Below, piece after piece: positions 8,517 through 17,064 of a stretch of 38,310 nt of DNA; position 1 is the first letter of the stretch; each line of letters opens with the position of its first letter. The notes under the pieces were generated by a model. The model was given only the letters and a program-made list of their open reading frames with translations. It ran no database searches and was not told the origin of the DNA. This DNA comes from Halorubrum saccharovorum DSM 1137 (GTDB lineage Archaea; Halobacteriota; Halobacteria; Halobacteriales; Haloferacaceae): assembly GCF_000337915.1 (NCBI RefSeq), contig NZ_AOJE01000064.1, positions 1-38,310 of the forward strand, read 5' to 3'. Made by a program: the position numbers and the translations under genes.

Positions 8517-9871
8517 GCGACGGCGACGCGGACGCACCGGACGGCCCGGAAAATCCACCCGCCCGGCGCGTGAGCGACTGGAGCGCCGAGCGCCTCGCCG
8601 GCCTCGCGGACGAGCACGACACGCCCCTCTACGTGCAGGACCTCGACCGCGTGGGCGAGAACTGCGAGCGCCTGCGCGACGCCTTCCCGGACGCCGACGT
8701 GCGGTACGCGGTGAAGGCGCACACCGGCCGGGCCGTGCTGGAGACGGTCCGCGAGGCGGGCCTCGACGCCGAGTGCGCCTCGGCGGGCGAGGTCGACCGC
8801 GCGCTCGCGGCCGGCTTCGGCGGCGACCGCCTCCACTACACCGCGGTCAACCCGCCCGCCCGCGACCTCGACTACGTCGTCGGCGTCGCCGAGGCGGAGC
8901 CGGACCTCACGGTCACCGTCGGCGCGGTCGACACTCTCGACCGCCTCGCCGAGCGCGGCTACGACGGGAGGGTCTGCGTCCGAGTGAACCCCGGCGTCGG
9001 CGCGGGCCACCACGAGAAGGTCCGGACCGGCGGCGCCGCGAAGTTCGGGATCCCCTCCGACCGGGCCGCGGAGGCGACGCGGGACGCGGCCGAGCGGTTC
9101 GACGTGGTCGGGATCCACGCCCACGCCGGGTCCGGAATCGACTCTGACCAGCTCGACAGCCACCGCGAACTGGTGGCGCGGATGGGCGAGCTCGCGCGGG
9201 AGCTGGCGGAGCCGGAGGACGCTGACGGCTCCCCCATCGATCTCGAGTACGTCGACGTCGGGGGCGGCTTCGGCGTCCCCTACGAGGAGGACGCGCCGGC
9301 GCTCGACCTGCCGGCGGTCGCCGCAGCGACGCGCGAGGCGGTCGCGCCGCTCCCCGCGGGCGTCGACCTCGCGATCGAGCCCGGGCGGTACGTCGTCGCC
9401 GACGCGGGCGTTCTCCTGACGCGCGTCAACACGGTGAAGCCGACGCCGGACGAGCGCGTCGTCGGCGTCGACGCCGGGATGACCGACCTGCTGCGCCCGG
9501 CGATGTACGACGCCTACCACCCGATCCGGAACCTCGGTGGCGGACGAGAGAGCGACGGGAGCGACGCTCCCGCCCCCGTCGACCGGTCGGCAACCCCTGT
9601 CACGGTCGCCGGACCTATCTGTGAGACGGGCGATACACTCTGTACAGACCGATCGCTCGCCGACCCGGCTCGCGGGGACCTCCTCGCCGTCGGGATCGCG
9701 GGCGCGTACGGATACGAGATGGCGAACCAATACAACTCACGACCGCGACCGGCGGAGGTCGCGCTCGACGACGGGACCGTGGCAGTCGTCCGCCGCCGAG
9801 AGACGCTCGGCGACCTGACGACGGTCGAGCGGGACGCGAACCGAACTGACCGAACGGAGGCGGGCCGATGA
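8513..9871 (+). CDS. lysA: Diaminopimelate decarboxylase
   Basis: 452 residues; PLP-dependent decarboxylation of meso-diaminopimelate to lysine. A fold-type III barrel: PLP lysine K68 in YAVKAH, HAHAGSGI, GGGFGVPY, the EPGRY phosphate site, and the active-site Cys in GPICETGD, with a closing AYGYEMANQYNSRPRPAEV. A hydrophilic insertion (GGGRESDGSDAPAPVD) precedes the Cys motif, a typical haloarchaeal surface loop. It overlaps dapD upstream and dapF downstream by 4 nt each. Its place before dapF, ahead of its own substrate supplier, shows the gene order is not the reaction order. Confidence 0.97.
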   Translation: MSDGDADAPDGPENPPARRVSDWSAERLAGLADEHDTPLYVQDLDRVGENCERLRDAFPDADVRYAVKAHTGRAVLETVREAGLDAECASAGEVDRALAAGFGGDRLHYTAVNPPARDLDYVVGVAEAEPDLTVTVGAVDTLDRLAERGYDGRVCVRVNPGVGAGHHEKVRTGGAAKFGIPSDRAAEATRDAAERFDVVGIHAHAGSGIDSDQLDSHRELVARMGELARELAEPEDADGSPIDLEYVDVGGGFGVPYEEDAPALDLPAVAAATREAVAPLPAGVDLAIEPGRYVVADAGVLLTRVNTVKPTPDERVVGVDAGMTDLLRPAMYDAYHPIRNLGGGRESDGSDAPAPVDRSATPVTVAGPICETGDTLCTDRSLADPARGDLLAVGIAGAYGYEMANQYNSRPRPAEVALDDGTVAVVRRRETLGDLTTVERDANRTDRTEAGR

Positions 9872-10806
9872 GCGCCTACGCCGTCCCGTTCGAGAAGTAC
9901 CACGGTACGGGCAACGACTTCATCGTCGTCGACGCGGACGCCGAGGCCGTCGGCGACCGCGCGGCCTTCGCGCGCGCCCACTGCGACCGCGAGACGGGCG
10001 TCGACGGGGAGACGTTCGACGCGGCCGCTGCGAGCGGCGCCGACGGGAACCCCGGGCGGCGCGGCGCCGACGGCGTCCTCTTTCTCAGCGTCGAGGAGCG
10101 GTTCGACCCCACCCGCGTCGTGATGACGCTCGTCCAGCCGGACGGATCCACGGCGACGATGTGCGGCAACGGTGCGCGCGTCGTCGCCCGATGGGCCCAC
10201 GACCGGACCGGCGACCGCGAGTTCATGATCGACACGCAGGCCGGCACCCGGCGGGCCTCCGTGAACGCGGACGCGACAGCGGCCACCATCGAGATGGGCG
10301 AGCCGACGTTCGACCCCCGCTGGGTCCCTCTCGCGCGAGACGAGCCCCTCATCGACGAACCGGTCGAGGGGCTCACGGTCACCGCCGTCAACACCGGCGT
10401 CCCGCACGCGGTGGCGTTCGTCGACGGCGGCCGCGACGACCCCGACGGGATCGGCGCGGTCGACCTCGACGCGGTCGCGCCGCCGGTGCGCCACGCCGAG
10501 GTCTTCCCCGAGGGCGCGAACGTGAACCTCGCCGCCGTCGTCGACGACGGGTCCGGTGACGGCCCCGCCGTCATCGACCAGCGCACCTTCGAGCGCGGTG
10601 TCGAGGGCGAGACCCGCTCCTGCGGTACCGGCGCGGTCGCGGTCGTCGCGGCCGCGCGCCGGCTCGACCTGATCGACGGCGACTCGGCGGTCAGTCGACC
10701 ACCGGGCGGCGATCTCGAAATTTCGGTTCCGGACCGGGGCCACGCGACCCTGACAGGCCCCGTCGCCCGCGAGTACGGGGGGACGCTCCCCGCCGACCCG
10801 CGATGA
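9868..10806 (+). CDS. dapF: Diaminopimelate epimerase
   Basis: 312 residues; interconverts LL- and meso-diaminopimelate through two active-site cysteines. Both are present: Cys99 in MCGNGARVVA and Cys252 in SCGTGAVAV. The N-terminal motif YHGTGNDFIV and the PHAVAFV and GANVN segments also match. There is an insertion of about 20 residues (48-66) between the conserved GVD and GADGVLFL elements. The start and stop overlap the neighbours by 4 nt. Confidence 0.97.
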   Translation: MSAYAVPFEKYHGTGNDFIVVDADAEAVGDRAAFARAHCDRETGVDGETFDAAAASGADGNPGRRGADGVLFLSVEERFDPTRVVMTLVQPDGSTATMCGNGARVVARWAHDRTGDREFMIDTQAGTRRASVNADATAATIEMGEPTFDPRWVPLARDEPLIDEPVEGLTVTAVNTGVPHAVAFVDGGRDDPDGIGAVDLDAVAPPVRHAEVFPEGANVNLAAVVDDGSGDGPAVIDQRTFERGVEGETRSCGTGAVAVVAAARRLDLIDGDSAVSRPPGGDLEISVPDRGHATLTGPVAREYGGTLPADPR

Positions 10807-12002
10807 GCGAGACGGCCTTCGATCCGGTCTCATTCCTGGCGCAGGCGGTTCGAACCCCCTCCCACGAGTCGATCGACGAGATGCGCGCGTTCGTCGTCGA
10901 GACGCTCGATCGGTTCGGAGTCGAACACGAGGTCGTCGCCGGCGGCTGCGTGCTCGCCGAGAAGCGCTCGGACGCACCGGATGAGGGGCCGCACCTCGTG
11001 TTGAACACCCACCTCGACACGGTGACGCCGCACGTCCCGTTCGAGCGCGGCGAGGCGACCGAAGACGAGCGCGGCGGTTCGACGGCGGCGACCGACGGAT
11101 CGGGAGACGTGATCCGCGGCCGCGGCGCCTGCGACGCGAAGGGACCGCTCGCCGCCCTGCTCGCCGGGTTCCTCGCCGCCGAACCGGAGCGCGGGCGACT
11201 CACGCTGGCGCTCACCCCGGACGAGGAGTCGCTGTCGCTCGGCGCGGCGGCGCTGACCGGTCGCTCGCCCGAGACCGAAGACCGGCTCGACGGCGACCTG
11301 TTCCTGGTCGGCGAACCGACCGGTCTCGACGCCTGCACCGCCGCGAAGGGGCGGTTTCAGGGGACCGTCGAGCTGTCGGGGACCGCGGCCCACGCCGCGG
11401 AGTTCGCGGGGGCGAACGCGGTCGCGGCCGCCGAGGGCGCGCTCGCGGCGGTCCGGACCTTCGACGACGGCGCCGACGAACACCCCCAGCTCGGCGCGCC
11501 GAAGCTCACGCCGACCGTCATCCAGGGCGGCGGCGCGACGAATCAGGTGCCCGCGGACTGCGAGATCACCGTCGACCGCCGGAGCGTCCCGCCGGAGACG
11601 GCGGAGGGGTTCCGGTCGTCGCTCGCGGAGGCGGTCGACGGGGAGACCCCGGACGATATCGGCGTCGAGGTCGCGCTGACGGACCGCGAGTCGCCGTTCT
11701 TCGAGGCGTTCTCGACGGATCCGGACCACGAACTCGTGAACGCGGTCGCGAGCGCGGCCCGGGCCGCCGACGAGTCGATCGGCCTTCCGACGGACCGCGG
11801 CGGCGCGGTCAGGCCCTTCGGTGCGGCGACGGAGGCGTCGTACTTCGCGCCCGCGCCGACGGTCGTGTTCGGCCCCGGCGACCTCGCGGACGACGCCGGA
11901 GCGGTGGCGCACGCCGAGCGGGAGTACGTCCGGACTCGGGAGGTCGAGGCGGCCGCGGAGGCGGTCGAGCGCGCGGTGTCGACGCTGCTTGCGGAGCCGT
12001 AG
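10803..12002 (+). CDS. dapE: M20 family amidohydrolase, probable succinyl-diaminopimelate desuccinylase
   Basis: 399 residues; a zinc-dependent M20 hydrolase with the expected ligands: H and D in LNTHLDTV, D in RGACDAKGP, the EE pair in TPDEESLS, and E in VGEPTGLD. The dimerisation insert follows (GRFQGTVELSGTAAHAAEFAGANA). M20 enzymes share this scaffold, so specificity comes from context: it is the last gene of the dap operon, overlapping dapF by 4 nt, and removes the succinyl group added by DapD. The aminotransferase step (DapC) is not encoded here and is probably served by an ArgD-like enzyme elsewhere. Confidence 0.9.
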   Translation: MSETAFDPVSFLAQAVRTPSHESIDEMRAFVVETLDRFGVEHEVVAGGCVLAEKRSDAPDEGPHLVLNTHLDTVTPHVPFERGEATEDERGGSTAATDGSGDVIRGRGACDAKGPLAALLAGFLAAEPERGRLTLALTPDEESLSLGAAALTGRSPETEDRLDGDLFLVGEPTGLDACTAAKGRFQGTVELSGTAAHAAEFAGANAVAAAEGALAAVRTFDDGADEHPQLGAPKLTPTVIQGGGATNQVPADCEITVDRRSVPPETAEGFRSSLAEAVDGETPDDIGVEVALTDRESPFFEAFSTDPDHELVNAVASAARAADESIGLPTDRGGAVRPFGAATEASYFAPAPTVVFGPGDLADDAGAVAHAEREYVRTREVEAAAEAVERAVSTLLAEP

Positions 12003-12044
12003 GAGTCGGGAGACGCCCTGCGAGACACGTCGAGGTCCGGCCCG

Positions 12045-12542
12045 CTACAGCAGGAACGTCTCCTCTTTCTCCGCGAGGTCGACGAAGTCGTCGGCGGCCT
12101 CGATCAGCTCGTCGGCGGCGGAGTTGCCGAATCCCATCGCCTCGACGCGGACTCCCTCGTGACGGAGGTGCGAGCAGAGCCGGGCGAAGTCGCCGTCGCC
12201 GGTACAGAGGACGACCGTGTCGACGTGGCTCGCGAGCGAGACGGCGTCGAGGCTCATTCCGAGATCCCAGTCGGCCTTCTTCGAGCCGTCGGCGAACGTC
12301 TTGATCTCCTTGATCTTCGTTTCGAAGCCGATGTCGCGTAACGCCTCGAAGAAGCTCTCCTCTTCGGGGGACTCCGCCCGGATCACGTACGCGATGGCCC
12401 GAACGAGCGATCGGTCGTTAACCGCCTCCTCCAACAGTCCCGAATAGTCGATGTTCCGAGAGTACACGCTCTGGGCGGAGTGATACAGGTTTTGCGAGTC
12501 GGCGAGCACCGCGACGCGCTGGTCGGGGTGAATTTCGGTCAT
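12045..12542 (-). CDS. NYN-domain (PIN-like, LabA/DUF88) protein
   Basis: 165 residues. The NYN fold is suggested by an early Asp in LADSQNLYHS, KKADWDLGMSLDAV in the middle and LCTGDGDFARL toward the end, giving the acidic cluster expected for a metal-dependent RNase-like site. NYN proteins are thought to act on RNA; no target can be read here. The frame could start 22 residues earlier, but MTEIHPDQRVAVL fits the family's N-terminus, and an A/T-rich box (CCCAAAAC) lies 30-36 nt upstream. It is convergent with the dap operon and divergent from the solute-binding protein. Confidence 0.85.
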   Translation of the reverse strand: MTEIHPDQRVAVLADSQNLYHSAQSVYSRNIDYSGLLEEAVNDRSLVRAIAYVIRAESPEEESFFEALRDIGFETKIKEIKTFADGSKKADWDLGMSLDAVSLASHVDTVVLCTGDGDFARLCSHLRHEGVRVEAMGFGNSAADELIEAADDFVDLAEKEETFLL

Positions 12543-12649
12543 ACGCTCCGTTCGATCCGATGGGTTAGGGGTTTTGGGATCCGTTCGCCTCGTGGCGCGG
12601 TCCGACATCGATCTAGGTGTTTTTGTATGCCTTCTTATTGGATCAGAAC

Positions 12650-14572
12650 GTGAGACTGCAGCATCGTCACAGTGGAAGTGACAGCGAGAACCACATCGAT
12701 CGGCGGCAGTGGCTCTCCACGCTCGGCGCCGTCGGCGTTGCGACGCTCGCCGGCTGTTCGGATCGGGACGACAACGGGAACACCGGGAGAACCGGAAGCG
12801 CCGAGGATGCCGAAAGCGCCGGAGGTGCCGGGGGCACCGATGCGGTCGCCGTGGACGCCGGTACCTTCCCGCGGTTCGGCGTCGACGACCTGTACGGCGA
12901 GGAGCTCGCCCGAGACCTCGCCCGGCGGGCGTTCGAGCGGTCCGAGTACGATTACGGCTTCGCCGGCGGGGACCTCGTCACTCCGGAGGGCGAGCAGGTC
13001 ACGCTTGACATCTACTACCGCGCGGAACGCGAGCCCTCGCGGCTCACCGCCGAGTTCGTCTCCGAGGAGCTCGGCGACAACCTCGGTATCGACGTCGCGG
13101 CCGAGGCCGTCGACGGCACGCGGTTCAACAACGAGTACTGGACCGCCGAGCCGACCGGTGGCGCCGACACCGTGAACGGCGAGGAGGTCGAGTGGGCGAA
13201 CCCCACCCCGCAGAACCCCGGGCCGCGCTCCGTCACCAGCACGGAGCCGTGGGACATGTCGGTCGTGTTCGGACTGAACGCACATCCCCACAATCCCCTG
13301 GCGAACGAGATGTTTTTCGACGGCGCCGACTCGCACTACAACCCGGTCGGCTACTACCCGCAGTTCGACGCGCAGGGGCTGTTCGAGGAGGCTCGGCGGG
13401 CGTCCGATCGAGACGAACTCCGGGAGGCGTTCGTCGAGATATTCGAGAATATCGCCCGCGAGCAGCCGTACGTCACCCTGTTGTTCAGCGACGGCCTCGT
13501 CGGCTATAACCCCGACCTCGAAGGGCCGATCGAGGACTTCTCGAACGGGTGGGACCTGCCCGCGTGGCACGAGGGCGAACCGACCGTCAGCGGGTCGTAC
13601 GACACCGTCACCCCTGAGCGGTTCGCCACCTTGAACCCGCTGTTCAACGCCGAAAACGGCGCCGGCATCGCGATCGGCCGCGCGCTCGATCGGGGGTACA
13701 CGTTCGACGAGAACCGGGAGTACTTCCCGCTGCTGTACGACATGTCCACCGAAGAGGGCGAGACGTGGACGTTCGACGTGCGGGAGAACCTCCGGTTCAG
13801 CGAGCCGTACGGTCAGGTCACAGCCGGAGACTTCGTCTACCTCGTCCGAGAGATTCACCAGGCCGACTGGGCGCCCACCGCCGCGTCGGGCGGCTGGGAC
13901 GGCGTCGAAGTCGAACAGACGGGCGAGTTCCAGTTCGAGGCGACGCTGGAGTCTTCGAACCTGCTGTGGCCCCGGACGCGCGACCCGCTCCTGTACCCGA
14001 TCCCCCGCGACCTCGTCGAGCCGTACGTTCGAGCGGAGGACGTGGAAGGGCTCAAACGGGACGAGGAGCTGCTCGAACTCCGGTTCACCGGCAACCTCGG
14101 TGCGTTCGAGCTCACGGAGTGGAACCGCGGCTCGGGCACCGAGTACGTCCGCAACGACGAGTACTACCTCCGCGACATCGACGAGGGCCCCGACCTGTTC
14201 TCGGAGGGGCCGCTCTTCGAGGAGGCGTCGATCAGCGTCGTTCCGAAGCAGGCGTCCCGTCTCGGTGCGCTTAAGGCCGGCGAAGCCGACTCGGTGGCGA
14301 TCCCGTCGGATCGGTACGGGTCGTACGACGAGGACGAGAACGTGGCGGTCCGGCGGGTTCCCACGCCGTACAACACGGTTCTCTCCGTGAACCAGCGCGC
14401 GAACGGCTGGAGCGCCGGCCCGGGGAACCCCTTCCGACTGGTTCCGTTCCGCCAGGCGCTGGCGGCGGCGATCAGTAAGCGAGGTCTCATCGACGGCGTC
14501 TATCGGGGGCTCGCCGAGCCGAACTTCACCTGGCAACCTCGCTGGTCCGAGTTCTCCCCGGCTGACGACTGA
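12650..14572 (+). CDS. Tat lipoprotein ABC solute-binding protein (family 5), apparently circularly permuted
   Basis: 640 residues from the GTG at 12650; a GTG at 12617 would add 11. The N-terminus is a Tat lipoprotein signal: DRRQWLSTLG then LAGC with lipid-bearing Cys36, followed by a Gly/Asn/Glu-rich linker. The mature part belongs to the oligopeptide-binding family (SBP_bac_5) but in swapped order. Residues ~66-310 match what is normally the C-terminal portion (EQVTLDIYYRAEREPSRLTA, GDNLGIDV, NPVGYYPQFDAQGLFEEA, ENIAREQPYVTLLF). Residues ~314-640 match the normal N-terminal and middle portion (LNPLFNAENGAG, TWTFDVRENLRF, VTAGDFVYLV, FRQALAAAISKRGLI, FTWQPRW), after which the protein stops. 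No permease or ATPase gene is adjacent. Probable role: extracellular peptide or solute capture at the membrane surface. Confidence 0.85.
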   Translation: MRLQHRHSGSDSENHIDRRQWLSTLGAVGVATLAGCSDRDDNGNTGRTGSAEDAESAGGAGGTDAVAVDAGTFPRFGVDDLYGEELARDLARRAFERSEYDYGFAGGDLVTPEGEQVTLDIYYRAEREPSRLTAEFVSEELGDNLGIDVAAEAVDGTRFNNEYWTAEPTGGADTVNGEEVEWANPTPQNPGPRSVTSTEPWDMSVVFGLNAHPHNPLANEMFFDGADSHYNPVGYYPQFDAQGLFEEARRASDRDELREAFVEIFENIAREQPYVTLLFSDGLVGYNPDLEGPIEDFSNGWDLPAWHEGEPTVSGSYDTVTPERFATLNPLFNAENGAGIAIGRALDRGYTFDENREYFPLLYDMSTEEGETWTFDVRENLRFSEPYGQVTAGDFVYLVREIHQADWAPTAASGGWDGVEVEQTGEFQFEATLESSNLLWPRTRDPLLYPIPRDLVEPYVRAEDVEGLKRDEELLELRFTGNLGAFELTEWNRGSGTEYVRNDEYYLRDIDEGPDLFSEGPLFEEASISVVPKQASRLGALKAGEADSVAIPSDRYGSYDEDENVAVRRVPTPYNTVLSVNQRANGWSAGPGNPFRLVPFRQALAAAISKRGLIDGVYRGLAEPNFTWQPRWSEFSPADD

Positions 14573-14583
14573 TCGCCTCGACC

Positions 14584-15327
14584 TCAACCGTTCTCGAACA
14601 CCGGTAGCGTCGCCCGTTTCGCCCCGGCGGTCTCGGCCTCGTCGTCGATCACCACCAGATCGCCGCGGGACTCGCCGTCCTCGCGACCGGAACTCCGGTC
14701 CGCAAGCACGACCGTTCCTCCGACGGAGAGCGGCGCGACCACGCCGGCGGCAAGCACTCGCGGGTCCGCGAGGTCGCTCCGGAGGACGACCCGCGTCTCG
14801 GCGTCGATCCCGTGTCGATCGACGACCGAGGCGGCCGCCGCGAGGAGGTCTCGGTGGGTTACGTCACCGTCTGCGGCCCGGACGACCGGGTCGTCGGGGG
14901 CGACCCCGCTCGGCGGCATCGCGGGGTTCTCGCTCCACAGCTCCTGCTCCCAGTGGGTCGTCTCGGGGCGGTCCGGCGGACCGCCGAAGGCGGCGAGACT
15001 GGTTCCGGGCGCCGGCTCCGTCGTCGACTCGTCCGCGACGGCGACGAGGACCACACGATCGCCCCGTTCGATCCCCGTCGCGGGGTCGAACCGGACCGGA
15101 GCCCCCAGCCCCGCGGCGCCGAGGAAGGCGAGCGTCGTGTGAAACCCCGGCGTCGGCTCGACGGCGACGGTCGATCCCTCGCGGGCGCCGAGGTAGCGCA
15201 ACACGTTGGCGGCCTTGTACGCGTTGGTGATCAGGTCCCGATACGTGCGCTCGCGCCCGTCGGCCGTGACGAGCGCGACCTCGCGGCTCCGCCGATCGCG
15301 ATCGAGCAAGTCGCCGACGACGTCCAT
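14584..15327 (-). CDS. Short AMP-binding (ANL superfamily) N-domain-like protein
   Basis: 247 residues. The first ~75 resemble the N-terminal start of acyl-CoA synthetases (RTYRDLITNAYKAANVLRYLG, then EGSTVAVEP, LAFLGAAGLGAPV). The P-loop-like STSG/TGxPK motif and the C-terminal A8/A10 motifs of active adenylate-forming enzymes are missing, and full members are over 500 residues. It may be a stand-alone regulatory or binding protein of haloarchaea rather than a broken gene, because the frame is open, the start has a TATA-like box and the ends are clean. Substrate and activity are unknown. It is convergent with the solute-binding protein (11-nt gap). Confidence 0.75.
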   Translation of the reverse strand: MDVVGDLLDRDRRSREVALVTADGRERTYRDLITNAYKAANVLRYLGAREGSTVAVEPTPGFHTTLAFLGAAGLGAPVRFDPATGIERGDRVVLVAVADESTTEPAPGTSLAAFGGPPDRPETTHWEQELWSENPAMPPSGVAPDDPVVRAADGDVTHRDLLAAAASVVDRHGIDAETRVVLRSDLADPRVLAAGVVAPLSVGGTVVLADRSSGREDGESRGDLVVIDDEAETAGAKRATLPVFENG

Positions 15328-15351
15328 ACGCGTGGCTCGGGGCGGACGAGA

Positions 15352-15360
15352 CTTAAAAAC
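15352..15360 (-). promoter_or_regulatory. TATA box of the AMP-binding-like gene
   Basis: GTTTTTAAG on the minus strand lies 25-33 nt before the ATG at 15327, indicating a leaderless transcript. Confidence 0.6.
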
Positions 15361-15411
15361 GCGGAGGCGTTCTCGGGAGCCGCGAGCCGAGAGTAAGGAA
15401 GCGGTCTCCGT

Positions 15412-15732
15412 TCAGGGCGCGCCGGCGATGACCATCTTCGAGCCGTCCGCGGAGAACGCCAGATCGCGCGTGGAGTCGGCGTCGACCCGGACCGCGTCGC
15501 CGGGCCCGAGATCGACGGGCTCTCCGTCGACGGTGAGCGTCGCCTCGCCGTGGAGCAGCACGTACACCTCTTCTTGACCGTCCTCGGCGTGGTCGTGTTC
15601 CATCCCCTCCCAGCCGGCGTCGGCCTCGACGACCGTGACTCCGAGCTCCTCGCAGTCGAGGGCGTCGCGGAGGAAGTACATTCCCGGGGATAGCGGTTCG
15701 ACGTCGTCGTAGGCGGTCGCGTCGTAGCCCAT
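15412..15732 (-). CDS. Cupin-domain protein
   Basis: 106 residues, a single small beta-barrel. Cupin motif 1 is seen in EGMEHDHAEDGQEEVYVLLHG (two His, then Glu) and motif 2 around GPGDAVRVDADSTRDLAF; the usual motif 2 His is not obvious, so metal binding may be incomplete. Cupins range from sugar isomerases to ligand sensors, so no reaction is assigned. The open frame extends far upstream only because of the GC bias; ATG 15732 has a TATA-like box at 15756-15766. It lies between the AMP-binding-like gene and dnaJ on the same strand, each with its own promoter. Confidence 0.85.
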   Translation of the reverse strand: MGYDATAYDDVEPLSPGMYFLRDALDCEELGVTVVEADAGWEGMEHDHAEDGQEEVYVLLHGEATLTVDGEPVDLGPGDAVRVDADSTRDLAFSADGSKMVIAGAP

Positions 15733-15755
15733 GCCGGAAGGAGGGACCGAACCGC

Positions 15756-15766
15756 GGAAAAAGTAC
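15756..15766 (-). promoter_or_regulatory. TATA box of the cupin gene
   Basis: GTACTTTTTCC on the minus strand lies 24-34 nt before the ATG at 15732. Confidence 0.55.
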
Positions 15767-15800
15767 GGGTTGGTGAAGGCGGACTCGGCGGCGGAGACTT

Positions 15801-16967
15801 CTAAAACGAACTCTTCAGCTTCTCGAAGAAGCCCCCGCCGACGTCGATATCCTCGCCGCCGGCCTCGGCGAACGCCTCCAGCGCCTCGCGCTGCTCGTCG
15901 TTGAGAGAGTCGGGAACGACGACACCGACCTGCACGTAGAGGTCGCCGCGCCCGCGCCGGCGCAGACGGGGCATCCCCTTCCCCTTGAGACGGAACGTCT
16001 CGCCGCTCTGGGTTCCGGCGGGCACGTCCATCTCCACGCTGCCGTCGACGGTCTCGACTTCGATGGTGTCGCCGAAGACGGCCTGCGGGAACGAGACCGC
16101 CTCGTTCACCCGGAGGTCGTCGCCGTCGCGCTCGAACCGGTCGCCGACGTCCACGTCGACCTCGATCAGGAGGTCGCCGTTGGGGCCGCCGTTCTCGCCC
16201 GGCGCGCCCTCGCGCTCCATCCGGAGGCTCTGTCCCGAGCGGATCCCGGCCGGGATCTCGACCGAGAGCGTCGCCTCCTCGCGGACGACGCCGTCGCCGC
16301 CGCAGTCGGCGCAGTCCTCGCTGTACAGCTCGCCCTCGCCCCCACACCGGGGACAGGTCGAGGTCTGCTGGACGCGACCGAGCGGCGTCTGCTGGACCTG
16401 CTGGACCTGCCCGCGGCCGTTACACTGCGGACAGGTCTCCACGTCGGCGTCGGGCGGGTGGCCCGCGCCGTCGCAGGTGTCGCACTTCGCCGGTCGCGTG
16501 AGCGTGACCTCTTTGGTCGCGCCCTCGAAGGCCTCCTCCAAGTCGATCGTGAGCCCGGTGCGGAGGTCCTGTCCCTGTCGCGGTCGGTTGCCGCCGCCAC
16601 CGCCGCGGCCGCGGCCGCCGCCACCGCCGAAGAACTGATTGAAGATGTCCTCGAATCCGCCGGCGCCGCCAGCGCCACCTGCGCCGCCGAAGGGGCCGCC
16701 CGCACCGCCGGGACCGCCCCCGCCGGTCGCGCCCCGCTTGTCGGCCTCGGTGAAGCGGTCGTGACCCATCTGGTCGTACTGCTGGCGCTTCTGCTCGTCG
16801 GTGAGCACCTCCTTGGCCTTCTGGATCTTCTTGAACCGCTCCTCGGCGTCGTCGTCGTCGCTGACGTCGGGGTGGTGTTCGGCGGCCTGCTTGCGGTACG
16901 CCTTCTTGATCTCCTCCTCGCTGGCGTCCCGCGATACCCCGAGGACGTCGTAGAAGTTCTCGCTCAT
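15801..16967 (-). CDS. dnaJ: Chaperone DnaJ (Hsp40)
   Basis: 388 residues; co-chaperone that delivers substrates to DnaK and stimulates its ATPase. The domain order is complete: J domain with the HPD triad at 32-34, a Gly/Phe-rich linker (~82-128), four zinc-binding CxxCxGxG motifs (162-169, 179-186, 205-212, 219-226) and the C-terminal substrate-binding barrels. It is therefore a type I DnaJ. It lies 97 nt downstream of dnaK on the same strand; a TATA-like CGCTTAAC at about 17008-17015 could give it a separate transcript with a short leader. Confidence 0.98.
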   Translation of the reverse strand: MSENFYDVLGVSRDASEEEIKKAYRKQAAEHHPDVSDDDDAEERFKKIQKAKEVLTDEQKRQQYDQMGHDRFTEADKRGATGGGGPGGAGGPFGGAGGAGGAGGFEDIFNQFFGGGGGRGRGGGGGNRPRQGQDLRTGLTIDLEEAFEGATKEVTLTRPAKCDTCDGAGHPPDADVETCPQCNGRGQVQQVQQTPLGRVQQTSTCPRCGGEGELYSEDCADCGGDGVVREEATLSVEIPAGIRSGQSLRMEREGAPGENGGPNGDLLIEVDVDVGDRFERDGDDLRVNEAVSFPQAVFGDTIEVETVDGSVEMDVPAGTQSGETFRLKGKGMPRLRRRGRGDLYVQVGVVVPDSLNDEQREALEAFAEAGGEDIDVGGGFFEKLKSSF

Positions 16968-17064
16968 GCGTTACGTTCGTTGATGTGTCGTTCGTGGCTG
17001 CGTCGTGTTAAGCGGCGCGTCCGAGAGACGCCGGGAACCGGACGGCGTCGGCGCTACTTCGTCG

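Noticed and set aside
10845-10865. tRNA T-loop-like GGTTCGAACC
   Set aside because: Inside dapE coding sequence (AVRTPS); no cloverleaf around it.
12635-14587. 650-residue open frame antisense to the solute-binding protein
   Set aside because: Shadow of a real, signal-bearing lipoprotein gene; no motifs.
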